From Pseudomonas putida (GTDB lineage: Bacteria > Pseudomonadota > Gammaproteobacteria > Pseudomonadales > Pseudomonadaceae): DNA of 64,000 nucleotides. The stretch covers positions 4,655,501 to 4,719,500 of the forward strand of contig CP047152.1 in NCBI GenBank assembly GCA_041879295.1, in the 5' to 3' direction. Positions 1 to 7,068 of this stretch are shown in pieces. The notes beneath the pieces were generated by a model. The model had not been told where the DNA came from, ran no database searches, and saw only the letters and a program-made list of their open reading frames with translations. Each line of letters starts with the position of its first letter. Positions within the stretch are counted from its first letter, which is position 1. The position numbers and the translations under genes were made by a program.

Positions 1-225
1 CCAGCCACCGATTGGGCGCATCAGGAAACCTGCGGCGAATACACCAGCCGTGTTCAACAACTGCACGGTGGGATCGTCCGAGGGGAAGAAGGCCGGGGCG
101 AAGTAGATCGCACAGAAGGCGTAGACGTAGAAGTCGAACCATTCCACCAGGTTGCCTGACGAGGCACCGACGATAGCGAAGATGCGCTTGCTGCGTTCTT
201 CGCCAGTGTAATAGGTTGAAGTCAT
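1..225 (-). CDS. pcaT: PcaT-like dicarboxylate/MHS-family MFS transporter, N-terminal part
   Basis: Only the first 75 residues are inside the window; the gene continues past position 1. The visible N terminus carries the [14 protein letters not shown] segment and the [10 protein letters not shown] segment that are typical of metabolite:H+ symporters of the KgtP/ShiA type in the major facilitator superfamily. In P. putida the gene after pcaF is pcaT, which takes up beta-ketoadipate and related dicarboxylates across the inner membrane. The start ATG at 225 is preceded by AGGAG at a 10-base distance. It follows pcaF on the same strand after a REP palindrome pair. The family call is secure; the substrate is inferred from the pca context. 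Confidence 0.8.
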   Translation of the reverse strand, partial: MTSTYYTGEERSKRIFAIVGASSGNLVEWFDFYVYAFCAIYFAPAFFPSDDPTVQLLNTAGVFAAGFLMRPIGGW

Positions 226-326
226 GACGGTTTTACTCCTGGAGGGTACTAGGTAAATCTAGACATACCTGGTAACACACTCGTTCCGCTATCTGGCTGG
301 CAATTGGCCTTATGTCTCACAGGACA

Positions 327-404
327 GGCCTCTTCGCGGGCAAGCCCGCTCCCACAGGTGATTGCGTGGATCCCTGTGGGAGCTGGCTTGCCCGCGAAGA
401 GGCC
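327..404. repeat. REP palindrome pair between pcaF and pcaT
   Basis: Two inverted copies of the P. putida REP element (arms 327-358 and 373-404, one mismatch, 14-base loop) lie in the 187-bp gap between pcaF and pcaT. The arms contain the characteristic GCCTCTTCGCGGGCAAGCCC core. Transcribed from pcaF, this would form a long stable hairpin that could reduce read-through into pcaT or stabilise the pcaF message. Confidence 0.9.
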
Positions 405-412
405 GGTACAGG

Positions 413-1615
413 TCAAACCCGCTCGATGGCCAGTGCCAGACCTTGGCCAACGCCCACACACATGGTCGCCAGGCCTTTACGCCCACCACTCTTCTCCAGC
501 TGGTGCAGCGCAGTCAGCACCAGGCGCGCACCGCTCATGCCCAGCGGGTGGCCCAGGGCAATGGCGCCGCCATTAGGGTTTACCTGTGGCGCATCGTCAG
601 CGACACCCAGCTCACGCAGCACTGCCAGGCCTTGGCTGGCAAACGCCTCGTTAAGCTCGATCACGTCGAAATCACTTACCGCCACCCCCAGACGCTCAGT
701 CAGCTTGCGCACCGCCGGCACCGGGCCAATGCCCATGACACGTGGAGCAACGCCGCCGCTGGCCATGCCCAAAACGCGGGCGCGCGGGGTCAGGCCGTGC
801 TTCTTCACCGCAGCGGCCGAGGCCAGGATCATCGCCGCGGCACCGTCGTTCACGCCCGAGGCGTTGCCGGCGGTGACCGTCTTGTCCGGACCGTTGACCG
901 GTTTGAGCTTGGTCAGCGCCTCCAGAGTGGTTTCCGGGCGCAGGTGTTCGTCACGTTCGACGATGATTTCGCCCTTCTTGTGAGCGATACGCACCGGCAC
1001 AATTTCTTCGGCGAAGAAGCCGGCAGCCTGCGCAGCAGCAGCCTTTTGCTGACTGCGCAGGGCGAACGCGTCCTGGTCAGCACGCGAAACCTGATAGTCA
1101 TCAGCCACGTTGTCGGCGGTTTCCGGCATGGAATCCACACCATACTGGCTCTTCATCAGCGGGTTGATGAAACGCCAGCCAATGGTGGTGTCTTCCAGCT
1201 TCATGTTGCGCGAATAGGCGCTTTCAGCCTTGCCCATGACGAACGGGGCGCGCGACATCGACTCGACGCCACCGGCAATCACCAGTTCCATCTCGCCGCT
1301 GGCGATGGCGCGGAAAGCAGTGCCGATGGCATCCATGCCCGACGCACACAGGCGGTTCAGGGTGACACCCGGGATGCTTTCCGGCAGGCCGGCCAGCAGC
1401 AGTGCCATGCGGGCCACGTTGCGGTTGTCTTCACCGGCCTGGTTGGCGCAGCCGAAGAACACTTCGTCTACCTGGTCCCACTGCACGCCTGGGTTGCGCT
1501 CTACCAGCGCCTTCAGCGGCACCGCTGCCAGGTCGTCGGCCCGCACGCTGGCCAGGGCGCCGCCGAAGCGGCCGATGGGGGTACGGATGGCGTCACAGAT
1601 GAATACGTCGTGCAT
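413..1615 (-). CDS. pcaF: beta-ketoadipyl-CoA thiolase
   Basis: This 400-residue thiolase cleaves 3-oxoadipyl-CoA with CoA into succinyl-CoA and acetyl-CoA, the last step of the beta-ketoadipate pathway. The acylated cysteine is Cys90 in NRLCASGMDA; the catalytic pair His356 in GHPLG and Cys386 in CVGVGQG is present, as is the NEAFA motif. Length matches the family. The start at 1615 has AGGAG seven bases upstream. It lies between pcaK and pcaT on the same strand, as in P. putida, and a consensus PcaR operator sits about 190 bp upstream. Its initiation codon overlaps the stop of a tiny upstream reading frame. A related thiolase such as PaaJ is excluded mainly by context. Confidence 0.95.
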   Translation of the reverse strand: MHDVFICDAIRTPIGRFGGALASVRADDLAAVPLKALVERNPGVQWDQVDEVFFGCANQAGEDNRNVARMALLLAGLPESIPGVTLNRLCASGMDAIGTAFRAIASGEMELVIAGGVESMSRAPFVMGKAESAYSRNMKLEDTTIGWRFINPLMKSQYGVDSMPETADNVADDYQVSRADQDAFALRSQQKAAAAQAAGFFAEEIVPVRIAHKKGEIIVERDEHLRPETTLEALTKLKPVNGPDKTVTAGNASGVNDGAAAMILASAAAVKKHGLTPRARVLGMASGGVAPRVMGIGPVPAVRKLTERLGVAVSDFDVIELNEAFASQGLAVLRELGVADDAPQVNPNGGAIALGHPLGMSGARLVLTALHQLEKSGGRKGLATMCVGVGQGLALAIERV

Positions 1616-1723
1616 CAGGCTTCTCCTGCCAGCTGGCCATGGGCCGCGGCGGTACGGGCGTCGAGGTCACACATGGTGGACAGCTCGATTTGGGTGGATT
1701 CGGAAATGGTCTGCGCGTGGCAT
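1615..1723 (-). other. two overlapping mini reading frames in the pcaF leader
   Basis: The leader before pcaF contains an 18-codon frame (1667-1723, starting MPRADHF) whose ATG has AGGAG at a seven-base distance. It overlaps by eight bases a 19-codon frame (1615-1674, starting MCDLDAR) whose TGA overlaps the pcaF ATG as TGATG. I recognise neither peptide. They could be translated leader peptides, the relic of a gene, or chance; only the first has a convincing ribosome-binding site. Confidence 0.3.
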
Positions 1724-1790
1724 TTGGAGGCTCCTGGTCAGGGTGCTTCGATAAACCCAGATTAAGGAGACTGGTGGGTACCTTACAATC

Positions 1791-1821
1791 CGATAATCGA
1801 CTATTCGTGCGATTATCGAAC
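1791..1821 (-). promoter_or_regulatory. PcaR operator upstream of pcaF
   Basis: On the minus strand positions 1821-1807 read GTTCGATAATCGCAC, which is exactly the 15-base PcaR box described for P. putida as I recall it. A second core, CGATAATCG, lies at 1791-1799 in the opposite orientation. PcaR with beta-ketoadipate activates pca genes through this sequence, which usually overlaps the -10 region. The rest of the 324-bp pcaF-pcaK gap holds only the mini frames listed and a short element at 1767-1782 repeated near 4600. Confidence 0.85.
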
Positions 1822-1939
1822 CATTTGTTCTACAACTATTCCCCCACCACCAGGCAGTTGTGCGCCCTGATCGCAGCACAACACCGCTCCTGCCGGAGCA
1901 GCCTTGTGCTGCGAATGGGCCGCGACGCGGCCCTCGCCC

Positions 1940-3286
1940 TCAGGTTGCGTCGGAGTGGCTGACCAGCCCCTTGACGACCACACCCACGGTCGCCAGCGCC
2001 GCCGGTACGAGCAAGGCCGTCAGCACCTGCTCGAAGTTCCAGCCCAGGCCCAACAGCGTTGCGCCACTCCAGGCCCCTAGAATCGCACCAAAGCGGCCAA
2101 TACCCAGCATCCACGATACACCTGTGGCCCGGCCCTGGGTGGGATAGAAGCGGGCCGCCAGCGATGGCATTGCCGACTGCGCACCGTTCACACACATACC
2201 GGCGACGAGTACCAGCGTGGCTAGCACGGTGATGTTACCCAGGCTCTGCCCCACTGCGTAGGCGAACACCCCGGCCAGCAGATAGAAAATGCCGATCACC
2301 TTGTGCGGATTGAAACGGTCCATGGCCCAACCCACGCCGACTGCGCTTAGCACTCCACCAAACTGGAACAGCGCGCCGATGAACGCGGCCTGCTCCATGC
2401 TCGCGCCGCTGTCACGCATCAGGGTTGGCAGCCAGCTGGTCAGGAGGTAGACGATCACCAGGCCCATGAAATAGGTCAGCCACAGCAGCACGGTGCCCAG
2501 GCCGTAGGTGCCAGAAAAGATCACCGCAAACACGTTGCGTGCAGCCACCGCCTTTTGCTCCGGCACACTGAAACTACCGGCCTCGGCCACCACTTGCGGC
2601 GCGATTGGCGACAAGGTCTTGCGCACCTTGTCGGTGCCGCGGTTGCGCACCACCAGGAACCGCGCCGACTCCGGCAGCCAGACCATCAGTACCAGCGCCA
2701 GCAGCAACGGCAGCACGCCACCGATGACCAGCAGGCTGTGCCAGCCGTAGGCCGGGATCATCTTGGCGGAAATGAAGCCACCACCGGCCATGCCCAGGTT
2801 GAAGCCACAGAACATGCTGGTCACCAGCAGCGACTTGAGGCGCTCCGGGGTGTATTCGGACAACAGCGTGGTGGCGTTGGGCATGCCAGCCCCCAGCCCC
2901 AGACCAGTCAGAAAGCGCAGCACCAGCAACTGGTCGACGTTGGAGGCATAGGCCGAGGCCAGACTGAAGCCACCGAACACCAGCACCGCCCCCACCAGCA
3001 CGCCTTTGCGGCCGAAACGGTCAGCCAGCGGCCCGGACCCCAGCGCGCCGAATACCATGCCGATCAATGCAGCACTCATGACCGGCCCAAGGCTCGCGCG
3101 GTCGATCCCCCACTCTTGCGACAGTGCCGGGGCGATGAAACCCATGGCAGCGGTGTCCAGGCCATCGAGGAAGACGATCAGGAAGCACAGCAGCACAACC
3201 CGCCACTGATACCGGGATAGCGGCTGCTGATTGATGAAAGATTGAACGTCGAGGCTTTTGCCGACGTTGGTTTGCGCTTGGTTCAT
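1940..3286 (-). CDS. pcaK: 4-hydroxybenzoate/protocatechuate transporter and chemoreceptor PcaK
   Basis: A 448-residue major facilitator of the aromatic acid:H+ symporter family, importing 4-hydroxybenzoate and protocatechuate through the inner membrane. The first membrane segment carries DGLDTAAMG, matching the DGxD motif essential in PcaK, and loop 2-3 carries GPLADRFGRKG. About twelve hydrophobic segments are visible, with a central hydrophilic loop near residues 205-250. The start codon at 3286 has only a weak GGAT ribosome-binding site. It sits between pcaR and pcaF as in P. putida, where PcaK also promotes chemotaxis to 4-hydroxybenzoate. Confidence 0.92.
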   Translation of the reverse strand: MNQAQTNVGKSLDVQSFINQQPLSRYQWRVVLLCFLIVFLDGLDTAAMGFIAPALSQEWGIDRASLGPVMSAALIGMVFGALGSGPLADRFGRKGVLVGAVLVFGGFSLASAYASNVDQLLVLRFLTGLGLGAGMPNATTLLSEYTPERLKSLLVTSMFCGFNLGMAGGGFISAKMIPAYGWHSLLVIGGVLPLLLALVLMVWLPESARFLVVRNRGTDKVRKTLSPIAPQVVAEAGSFSVPEQKAVAARNVFAVIFSGTYGLGTVLLWLTYFMGLVIVYLLTSWLPTLMRDSGASMEQAAFIGALFQFGGVLSAVGVGWAMDRFNPHKVIGIFYLLAGVFAYAVGQSLGNITVLATLVLVAGMCVNGAQSAMPSLAARFYPTQGRATGVSWMLGIGRFGAILGAWSGATLLGLGWNFEQVLTALLVPAALATVGVVVKGLVSHSDAT

Positions 3287-3372
3287 TATTGTTATCCAGA
3301 ATGTAGGGCACAGTCAGGCCGTTGCACACGGGTAACCGGTACAAGGGCGATGATTGGGGTAAATGGCCTGGG

Positions 3373-3463
3373 TCAGCCTGGATATAACGTTACTGCATGC
3401 GGGTGCGGCCGCAGCAGCGAGGTGACAGTATTCATGAGTAAGTGCCTCTTATGTTTTTCTTGT
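3373..3463 (-). other. pcaK leader: mini reading frame and CA-rich Hfq/Crc-type motif
   Basis: In the pcaK leader a 20-codon frame (3373-3435, starting MNTVTSLLRP) has AGAGG nine bases before its ATG. Just upstream (3453-3463 on the minus strand) is AACAAGAAAAA, which fits the AAnAAnAA motif bound by Hfq/Crc in Pseudomonas catabolite repression. The mini frame is not in the pcaK frame and ends 86 bases before it. The arrangement suggests Crc control of a leader peptide, but no homology supports the peptide. Confidence 0.35.
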
Positions 3464-3464
3464 T

Positions 3465-3533
3465 CGGTCGGCTGGCCGACCGTTGCGAGAGACATTAATC
3501 AGCGTGCCGAGGTGAAGCAATTCACTCGGCACG
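3465..3533. repeat. two inverted repeats in the pcaR-pcaK gap
   Basis: Positions 3465-3482 form an 18-base palindrome (CGGTCGGC, two central bases, GCCGACCG). Positions 3504-3533 hold an eight-base stem (GTGCCGAG/CTCGGCAC) with a 13-base loop. Neither is followed by a T-run in the pcaR direction, so they are poor terminators; they may be protein-binding sites or leader hairpins of pcaK. Confidence 0.5.
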
Positions 3534-3538
3534 ACACT

Positions 3539-3553
3539 GTGCGTTTATCGCAC
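3539..3553 (-). promoter_or_regulatory. PcaR-like operator upstream of pcaK
   Basis: The minus strand reads GTGCGATAAACGCAC, matching 13 of 15 positions of the PcaR box and forming a near-perfect palindrome TGTGCG-N5-CGCACA at 3538-3554. It lies about 250 bp before pcaK and just after the pcaR stop codon. No good -35 is visible, which fits an activator-dependent promoter. Confidence 0.55.
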
Positions 3554-3606
3554 AAGAAACGGTTTTGCCTGTTCCGATCCGGGGCCGCAAAGTGCTCCCT
3601 GCGGAC

Positions 3607-4482
3607 TCAACCGAACAACTGATGGCAAAGGTCCCGGCTGGCCGCCAGCAAAATCGGCAAGAACCGCTGCTCCAGCTCACTGCGGGTCACCCGCCCGACA
3701 TGGGTACTTACATTCAACGCAGCCAATACCTGCCCCGAAGCGTCATACACCGGCACCGCAATCGATCGCAGCCCCTGTTCCAATTCCTGGTCGACCACGC
3801 ACCAGCCCTGGGCGCGCACCTGCTGGATGCAGGCGAACAACGATTCAGGGTCATTCAGGGTACGGCTGGTGCGCGCCTTGAGGTCGGCACGTTCCAGGTA
3901 CTCACGCAGGCTGGTGTCGTCCATGGCCGCCAGCAGAATGCGGCCCATCGACGTGCAATAGGCCGGCAGGCGCCCGCCCACTGACAGATCGACCGAGATC
4001 AGCCGCTCGACCGTGGCCGAACGGGCTATATAAAGAATGTCGTCACCTTCAAGGGTGGCCATGTTGGCCGCCTCATGTAACTGGTCGCTGATGCGATCCA
4101 GGTACGGCTGGGCAGAAATTGCCAGTGGTGTGGACGACAGGTAAGCATGCCCCAGCGTCAACACTTTGGGCAGCAGCGAATAGGTACGCCCGTCAGTGGT
4201 GGCGTAACCCAGCTTGATCAGCGTGTGCAGGCAGCGGCGCACCGCTGCGCGAGGGATTTCGGTACGGTGGCTGATCTGGGCGATGGTCAGGTGCCGCTTG
4301 CGCTCCTGGAAGGCCTGGATCACGGCCAGGCCACGTGCCAGAGAGGTCATGAAGTCAGGGTCACCGGTAAAGGCCTGGATGCGCTTGGCCGGGGAAGCCA
4401 CGATCGGCGGCGCCATGGCAGCCGAAGCAGGTCGCGCCACCTCCGTATTGCCGGAATCGTTGTCCAGGGTTTCGTCACTCAT
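3607..4482 (-). CDS. pcaR: IclR-family pca regulon regulator PcaR
   Basis: A 291-residue IclR-type regulator. The helix-turn-helix is near residues 66-92 (LTIAQISHRTEIPRAAVRRC) and the effector domain fills the C-terminal two thirds. PcaR activates pca genes when beta-ketoadipate is present. I start it at 4482 (MSDETLD) because GAGGTG lies six to seven bases before it; an in-frame ATG at 4503 has no ribosome-binding site. Length matches the known P. putida protein. A consensus PcaR box overlaps the -10 of its own promoter 28 bp upstream, pointing to autoregulation. Confidence 0.95.
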   Translation of the reverse strand: MSDETLDNDSGNTEVARPASAAMAPPIVASPAKRIQAFTGDPDFMTSLARGLAVIQAFQERKRHLTIAQISHRTEIPRAAVRRCLHTLIKLGYATTDGRTYSLLPKVLTLGHAYLSSTPLAISAQPYLDRISDQLHEAANMATLEGDDILYIARSATVERLISVDLSVGGRLPAYCTSMGRILLAAMDDTSLREYLERADLKARTSRTLNDPESLFACIQQVRAQGWCVVDQELEQGLRSIAVPVYDASGQVLAALNVSTHVGRVTRSELEQRFLPILLAASRDLCHQLFG

Positions 4483-4509
4483 CGCACACCTCAAAAAAAA
4501 CACCGGTTC

Positions 4510-4543
4510 GTGCGATTATCGAACAAACGGCCGATAATCGCAA
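4510..4543. promoter_or_regulatory. pcaR promoter with two PcaR boxes
   Basis: Minus strand 4524-4510 reads GTTCGATAATCGCAC, a perfect PcaR box, and plus strand 4529-4543 holds a second, 12-of-15 match in the opposite orientation. For pcaR the -35 TTGCGA (4543-4538) and -10 GATAAT (4520-4515) are 17 bp apart and the -10 is inside the box, so bound PcaR should block its own promoter. The second box abuts a TTGACC element on the plus strand that could drive the short transcript described next. Confidence 0.85.
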
Positions 4544-4575
4544 TTGACCGCCGACACGTTTGCTTATACCTTTCC

Positions 4576-4668
4576 TCTGCCACTTGTGGCTTCTTTGGAG
4601 AGACTGGTCAGGTACCCACCGTAAGAAGTCCCCAGGCAACGGCCTCGCCTTTCGGCGAGGCCGTTTTT
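4576..4668 (+). ncRNA. candidate small RNA next to pcaR
   Basis: A strong rho-independent terminator on the plus strand at 4639-4668 has no plus-strand gene before it: pcaR is on the other strand. A promoter-like pair TTGACC (4544-4549) and TATACC (4565-4570), spaced 15 bp, would start a transcript of about 90 bases ending there. No credible reading frame with a ribosome-binding site lies inside. The PcaR boxes directly upstream suggest control by PcaR. Bases 4600-4616 are complementary to the pcaF leader. No known small RNA family is recognised. Confidence 0.45.
4639..4668 (+). terminator. rho-independent terminator
   Basis: An 11-bp GC-rich stem (4639-4649 with 4654-4664) closed by a TTTC loop is followed by five T residues. 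It has no A-run on its left, so it works only on the plus strand and ends the short unit upstream of it. Confidence 0.9.
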
Positions 4669-4821
4669 CGTTACGGCCCGCCCTGACATTGCAGCGAACT
4701 TCTATCCTTCATTCCTTTCAAACTTGTACGAAAGGTCCAAACTGTTGGTGAACAGATCCTGCTACTTGCGCCAGATGATGTCAGTGCTGAGTAAATAACG
4801 ATGTTCGGCGAATTATCGGTT

Positions 4822-4829
4822 GCTATAAT
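4822..4829 (+). promoter_or_regulatory. extended -10 promoter for the 66-residue gene
   Basis: TGCTATAAT at 4821-4829 is a consensus -10 with the TG extension; no strong -35 is seen, which extended -10 promoters tolerate. It would start RNA near 4836, about 125 bases before the small gene. The leader contains the inverted pair ATGCAT/ATGCAT around 4907-4925. The remaining part of the gap from 4670 to 4820 shows nothing I can name. Confidence 0.5.
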
Positions 4830-4960
4830 CGACTGCGCAGGCCCTCCGCTTACCGTGGTGATGGAACCTTCCGCTTTAACAAGCCGTTGCGGCCAGCAAG
4901 GCAATATGCATGTGGCACAATGCATGACAACAGTCATTACACTTATTTCAGGTACTGCAT

Positions 4961-5161
4961 GTGACGAAAGATGAACTGCGCGCGGAACTCGAGCGCCAGG
5001 CTGAACGTTACAAGGAAGTTTATGGTGGCGAAGTCACCACCTACGCCGCACAACCGGATCCGGAACGCAAACCTTGGCGCAAGCGTGCCAGCGTTCGCGA
5101 CCAGGCCTTCAGCCAGGAACTGGAACGCATCGAAAAAGAACTGCGCAGCGACAATCCCTGA
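4961..5161 (+). CDS. small hypothetical protein, 66 residues
   Basis: A 66-residue, highly charged and soluble protein beginning at GTG (4961) with AGG eight bases upstream. It looks largely alpha-helical, with an acidic/basic N-terminal helix (residues 1-20) and a C-terminal helix rich in Glu and Lys (about 47-63). There is no signal peptide, membrane segment or motif that I recognise. Codon use looks genuinely coding, and an extended -10 promoter precedes it. From memory a similar small gene occupies this place in other P. putida genomes. Function unknown. Confidence 0.65.
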   Translation: MTKDELRAELERQAERYKEVYGGEVTTYAAQPDPERKPWRKRASVRDQAFSQELERIEKELRSDNP

Positions 5162-5474
5162 GCCTCGGGGGTCCTCTGCGCGTCGTCGCCCGGTCAACCC
5201 GGGCGAGGTCGATCTTTACTGTCTGGCCGATGATGAAATGGAATTACACAAATTTCATACGGCCGTTTGAAATTTTGAGAAATGGACATTTCACAACATT
5301 TAGGCCATTTTTCGCCATGATTTTCGACTTTTAGCCGCAATTTACCCCACTGAACGCCCCCCTCTGCACGACATGCTTGCACCATGAAGACTGTCATCTG
5401 TCTGTTGCAGGTGCATCGATTGCCAAGGTTTTCTGGCATAATCCCGCCCCCCTATGACCCGCCAGACAACCTTC
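5162..5474 (+). promoter_or_regulatory. pit upstream region with possible PHO box and promoter
   Basis: The 313-bp gap contains an AT-rich inverted repeat (AAATTTCA at 5250-5257 and TGAAATTT at 5268-5275). A possible PhoB site follows: CTGTCAT (5391-5397), four bases, then CTGTTGC (5402-5408), the spacing of a PHO box, though the second half is weak. TGGCATAAT at 5434-5442 is an extended -10. The PHO-like site is 28 bp from the -10, further than in classical PhoB-activated promoters, so repression or coincidence are both possible. Confidence 0.35.
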
Positions 5475-6947
5475 ATGATCGATTTATTCAGCGGACTGGA
5501 TGCCTGGGTATTGGTGAGCCTACTGCTCGCCTTGACCTTCGTACTCGCCTTCGAGTTCATCAATGGCTTTCATGACACCGCCAACGCGGTAGCTACCGTC
5601 ATCTATACCAAAGCCATGCCACCGCACCTCGCCGTGTTCTTCTCCGGCGTGTTCAACTTCCTTGGCGTTCTGCTCGGCGGTGTAGGGGTGGCCTATGCCA
5701 TCGTGCACCTGTTGCCGGTAGAGCTGCTGATCAATGTGAACACCGGACATGGCCTGGCCATGGTCTTCTCGTTGCTGGCCGCGGCCATCACCTGGAACCT
5801 GGGCACTTGGTACTTTGGCATTCCCGCCTCCAGTTCGCATACGCTGATCGGCTCCATTCTCGGTGTCGGCCTGGCCAACGCCCTGATCAACGACATTCCG
5901 CTGGGCGACGGTGTCAACTGGCAGAAAGCGATCGATATCGCCATGTCACTGGTGGTCTCGCCAATGGCCGGCTTCGCCGTTGCTGCGCTGGTGCTGATCG
6001 GCCTGAAATGGTGGCGCCCGCTGTCGAAGATGCACAAAACGCCGGAACAACGCCGCAAGCTCGACGACAAAAAGCACCCGCCCTTCTGGAACCGTCTGGT
6101 CCTGGTGGTTTCCGCCATGGGTGTGAGCTTCGTGCACGGCTCCAACGACGGCCAGAAAGGCATCGGCCTGATCATGCTGGTGCTGATCGGTATTGTGCCG
6201 GCCAAATTCGTACTCGACCTGAACAGCACCACCTACCAGATCGAGCGTACGCGCGACGCTACCCTGCACATGAGCCAGTTCTACCAGCGTAACGCCGCCA
6301 CCCTGGGCGAGTTCCTGGCACTGGGCAAGGCCAAGGCCAGCGACCTGCCGGAGCAGTTCAGCTGCAACCCTCAGCAGACCGAACCGACCATTGCTGCGCT
6401 GCAGACCTCGCTGAAAGGCGTGACGGACTACCACAGCCTCGACGCCGATAAGCGCGTTGAAGTACGCCGCTACCTGTTGTGCCTGGATGACACCGCGAAG
6501 AAGGTTGGCAAGCTGCCAGGCCTGGACGCCCGTGAAAAATCCGACCTTGAAAAGCTGCGCAAAGACCTCACCGCCACTACCGAATACGCCCCGTTCTGGG
6601 TGATCGTGGCCGTCGCCCTGGCCCTTGGCCTGGGCACCATGGTTGGCTGGAAGCGCGTAGTGTTGACCGTAGGCGAGAAGATCGGCAAACAAGGCATGAC
6701 CTATGCCCAAGGCATGTCGGCACAGATCACTGCAGCCTGCGCCATCGGCATGGCCAACGTATTCGCCCTGCCGGTGTCGACCACCCATGTGCTGTCATCC
6801 GGCGTGGCCGGCACCATGGTCGCCAACAAAAGTGGCCTGCAAGGCGGCACTGTGAAGACCATCCTGCTGGCATGGGTCCTGACCCTGCCTGCCTCGATGG
6901 GCCTGGCGGCCGGCCTGTTCTGGCTGGCGTCCAAAGCCATTGGCTGA
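5475..6947 (+). CDS. pit: Pit-type inorganic phosphate transporter
   Basis: A 490-residue PiT-family (PHO4) inner-membrane carrier that imports metal-phosphate driven by the proton gradient. Both family signature repeats are visible: FEFINGFHDTANAVATVIYT near residue 26 and the second GSNDGQKGIGL copy after a first cytosolic loop, with a long hydrophilic insert (about residues 250-375) before the last membrane segments. I chose ATG 5475 (MIDLFSG) because the -10 at 5437-5442 would leave only a few leader bases before the upstream ATG at 5454; neither start has a clear ribosome-binding site. Length is like E. coli PitA. Confidence 0.92.
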   Translation: MIDLFSGLDAWVLVSLLLALTFVLAFEFINGFHDTANAVATVIYTKAMPPHLAVFFSGVFNFLGVLLGGVGVAYAIVHLLPVELLINVNTGHGLAMVFSLLAAAITWNLGTWYFGIPASSSHTLIGSILGVGLANALINDIPLGDGVNWQKAIDIAMSLVVSPMAGFAVAALVLIGLKWWRPLSKMHKTPEQRRKLDDKKHPPFWNRLVLVVSAMGVSFVHGSNDGQKGIGLIMLVLIGIVPAKFVLDLNSTTYQIERTRDATLHMSQFYQRNAATLGEFLALGKAKASDLPEQFSCNPQQTEPTIAALQTSLKGVTDYHSLDADKRVEVRRYLLCLDDTAKKVGKLPGLDAREKSDLEKLRKDLTATTEYAPFWVIVAVALALGLGTMVGWKRVVLTVGEKIGKQGMTYAQGMSAQITAACAIGMANVFALPVSTTHVLSSGVAGTMVANKSGLQGGTVKTILLAWVLTLPASMGLAAGLFWLASKAIG

Positions 6948-6965
6948 GTGACACCGCAATGAATG

Positions 6966-6988
6966 AAGGCGCCCCCGGGCGCCTTTTT
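6966..6988 (+). terminator. rho-independent terminator after pit
   Basis: A nine-base stem AAGGCGCCC/GGGCGCCTT with a two-base centre is followed by T residues, 19 bases after the pit stop codon. From here to the next stop at 7069 no feature is seen. Confidence 0.9.
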
Positions 6989-7068
6989 CATAGCCGTCAT
7001 TCCTGTGCTGCCCTGTTCTTTGCCGGGGCAGCCTTGTGCTACCGAGGGTATGGGCCTGCGCAGGAAGA

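Noticed and set aside
4912..4927. TGGCAC as part of a sigma54 promoter
   Set aside because: No TTGC follows at the required spacing.
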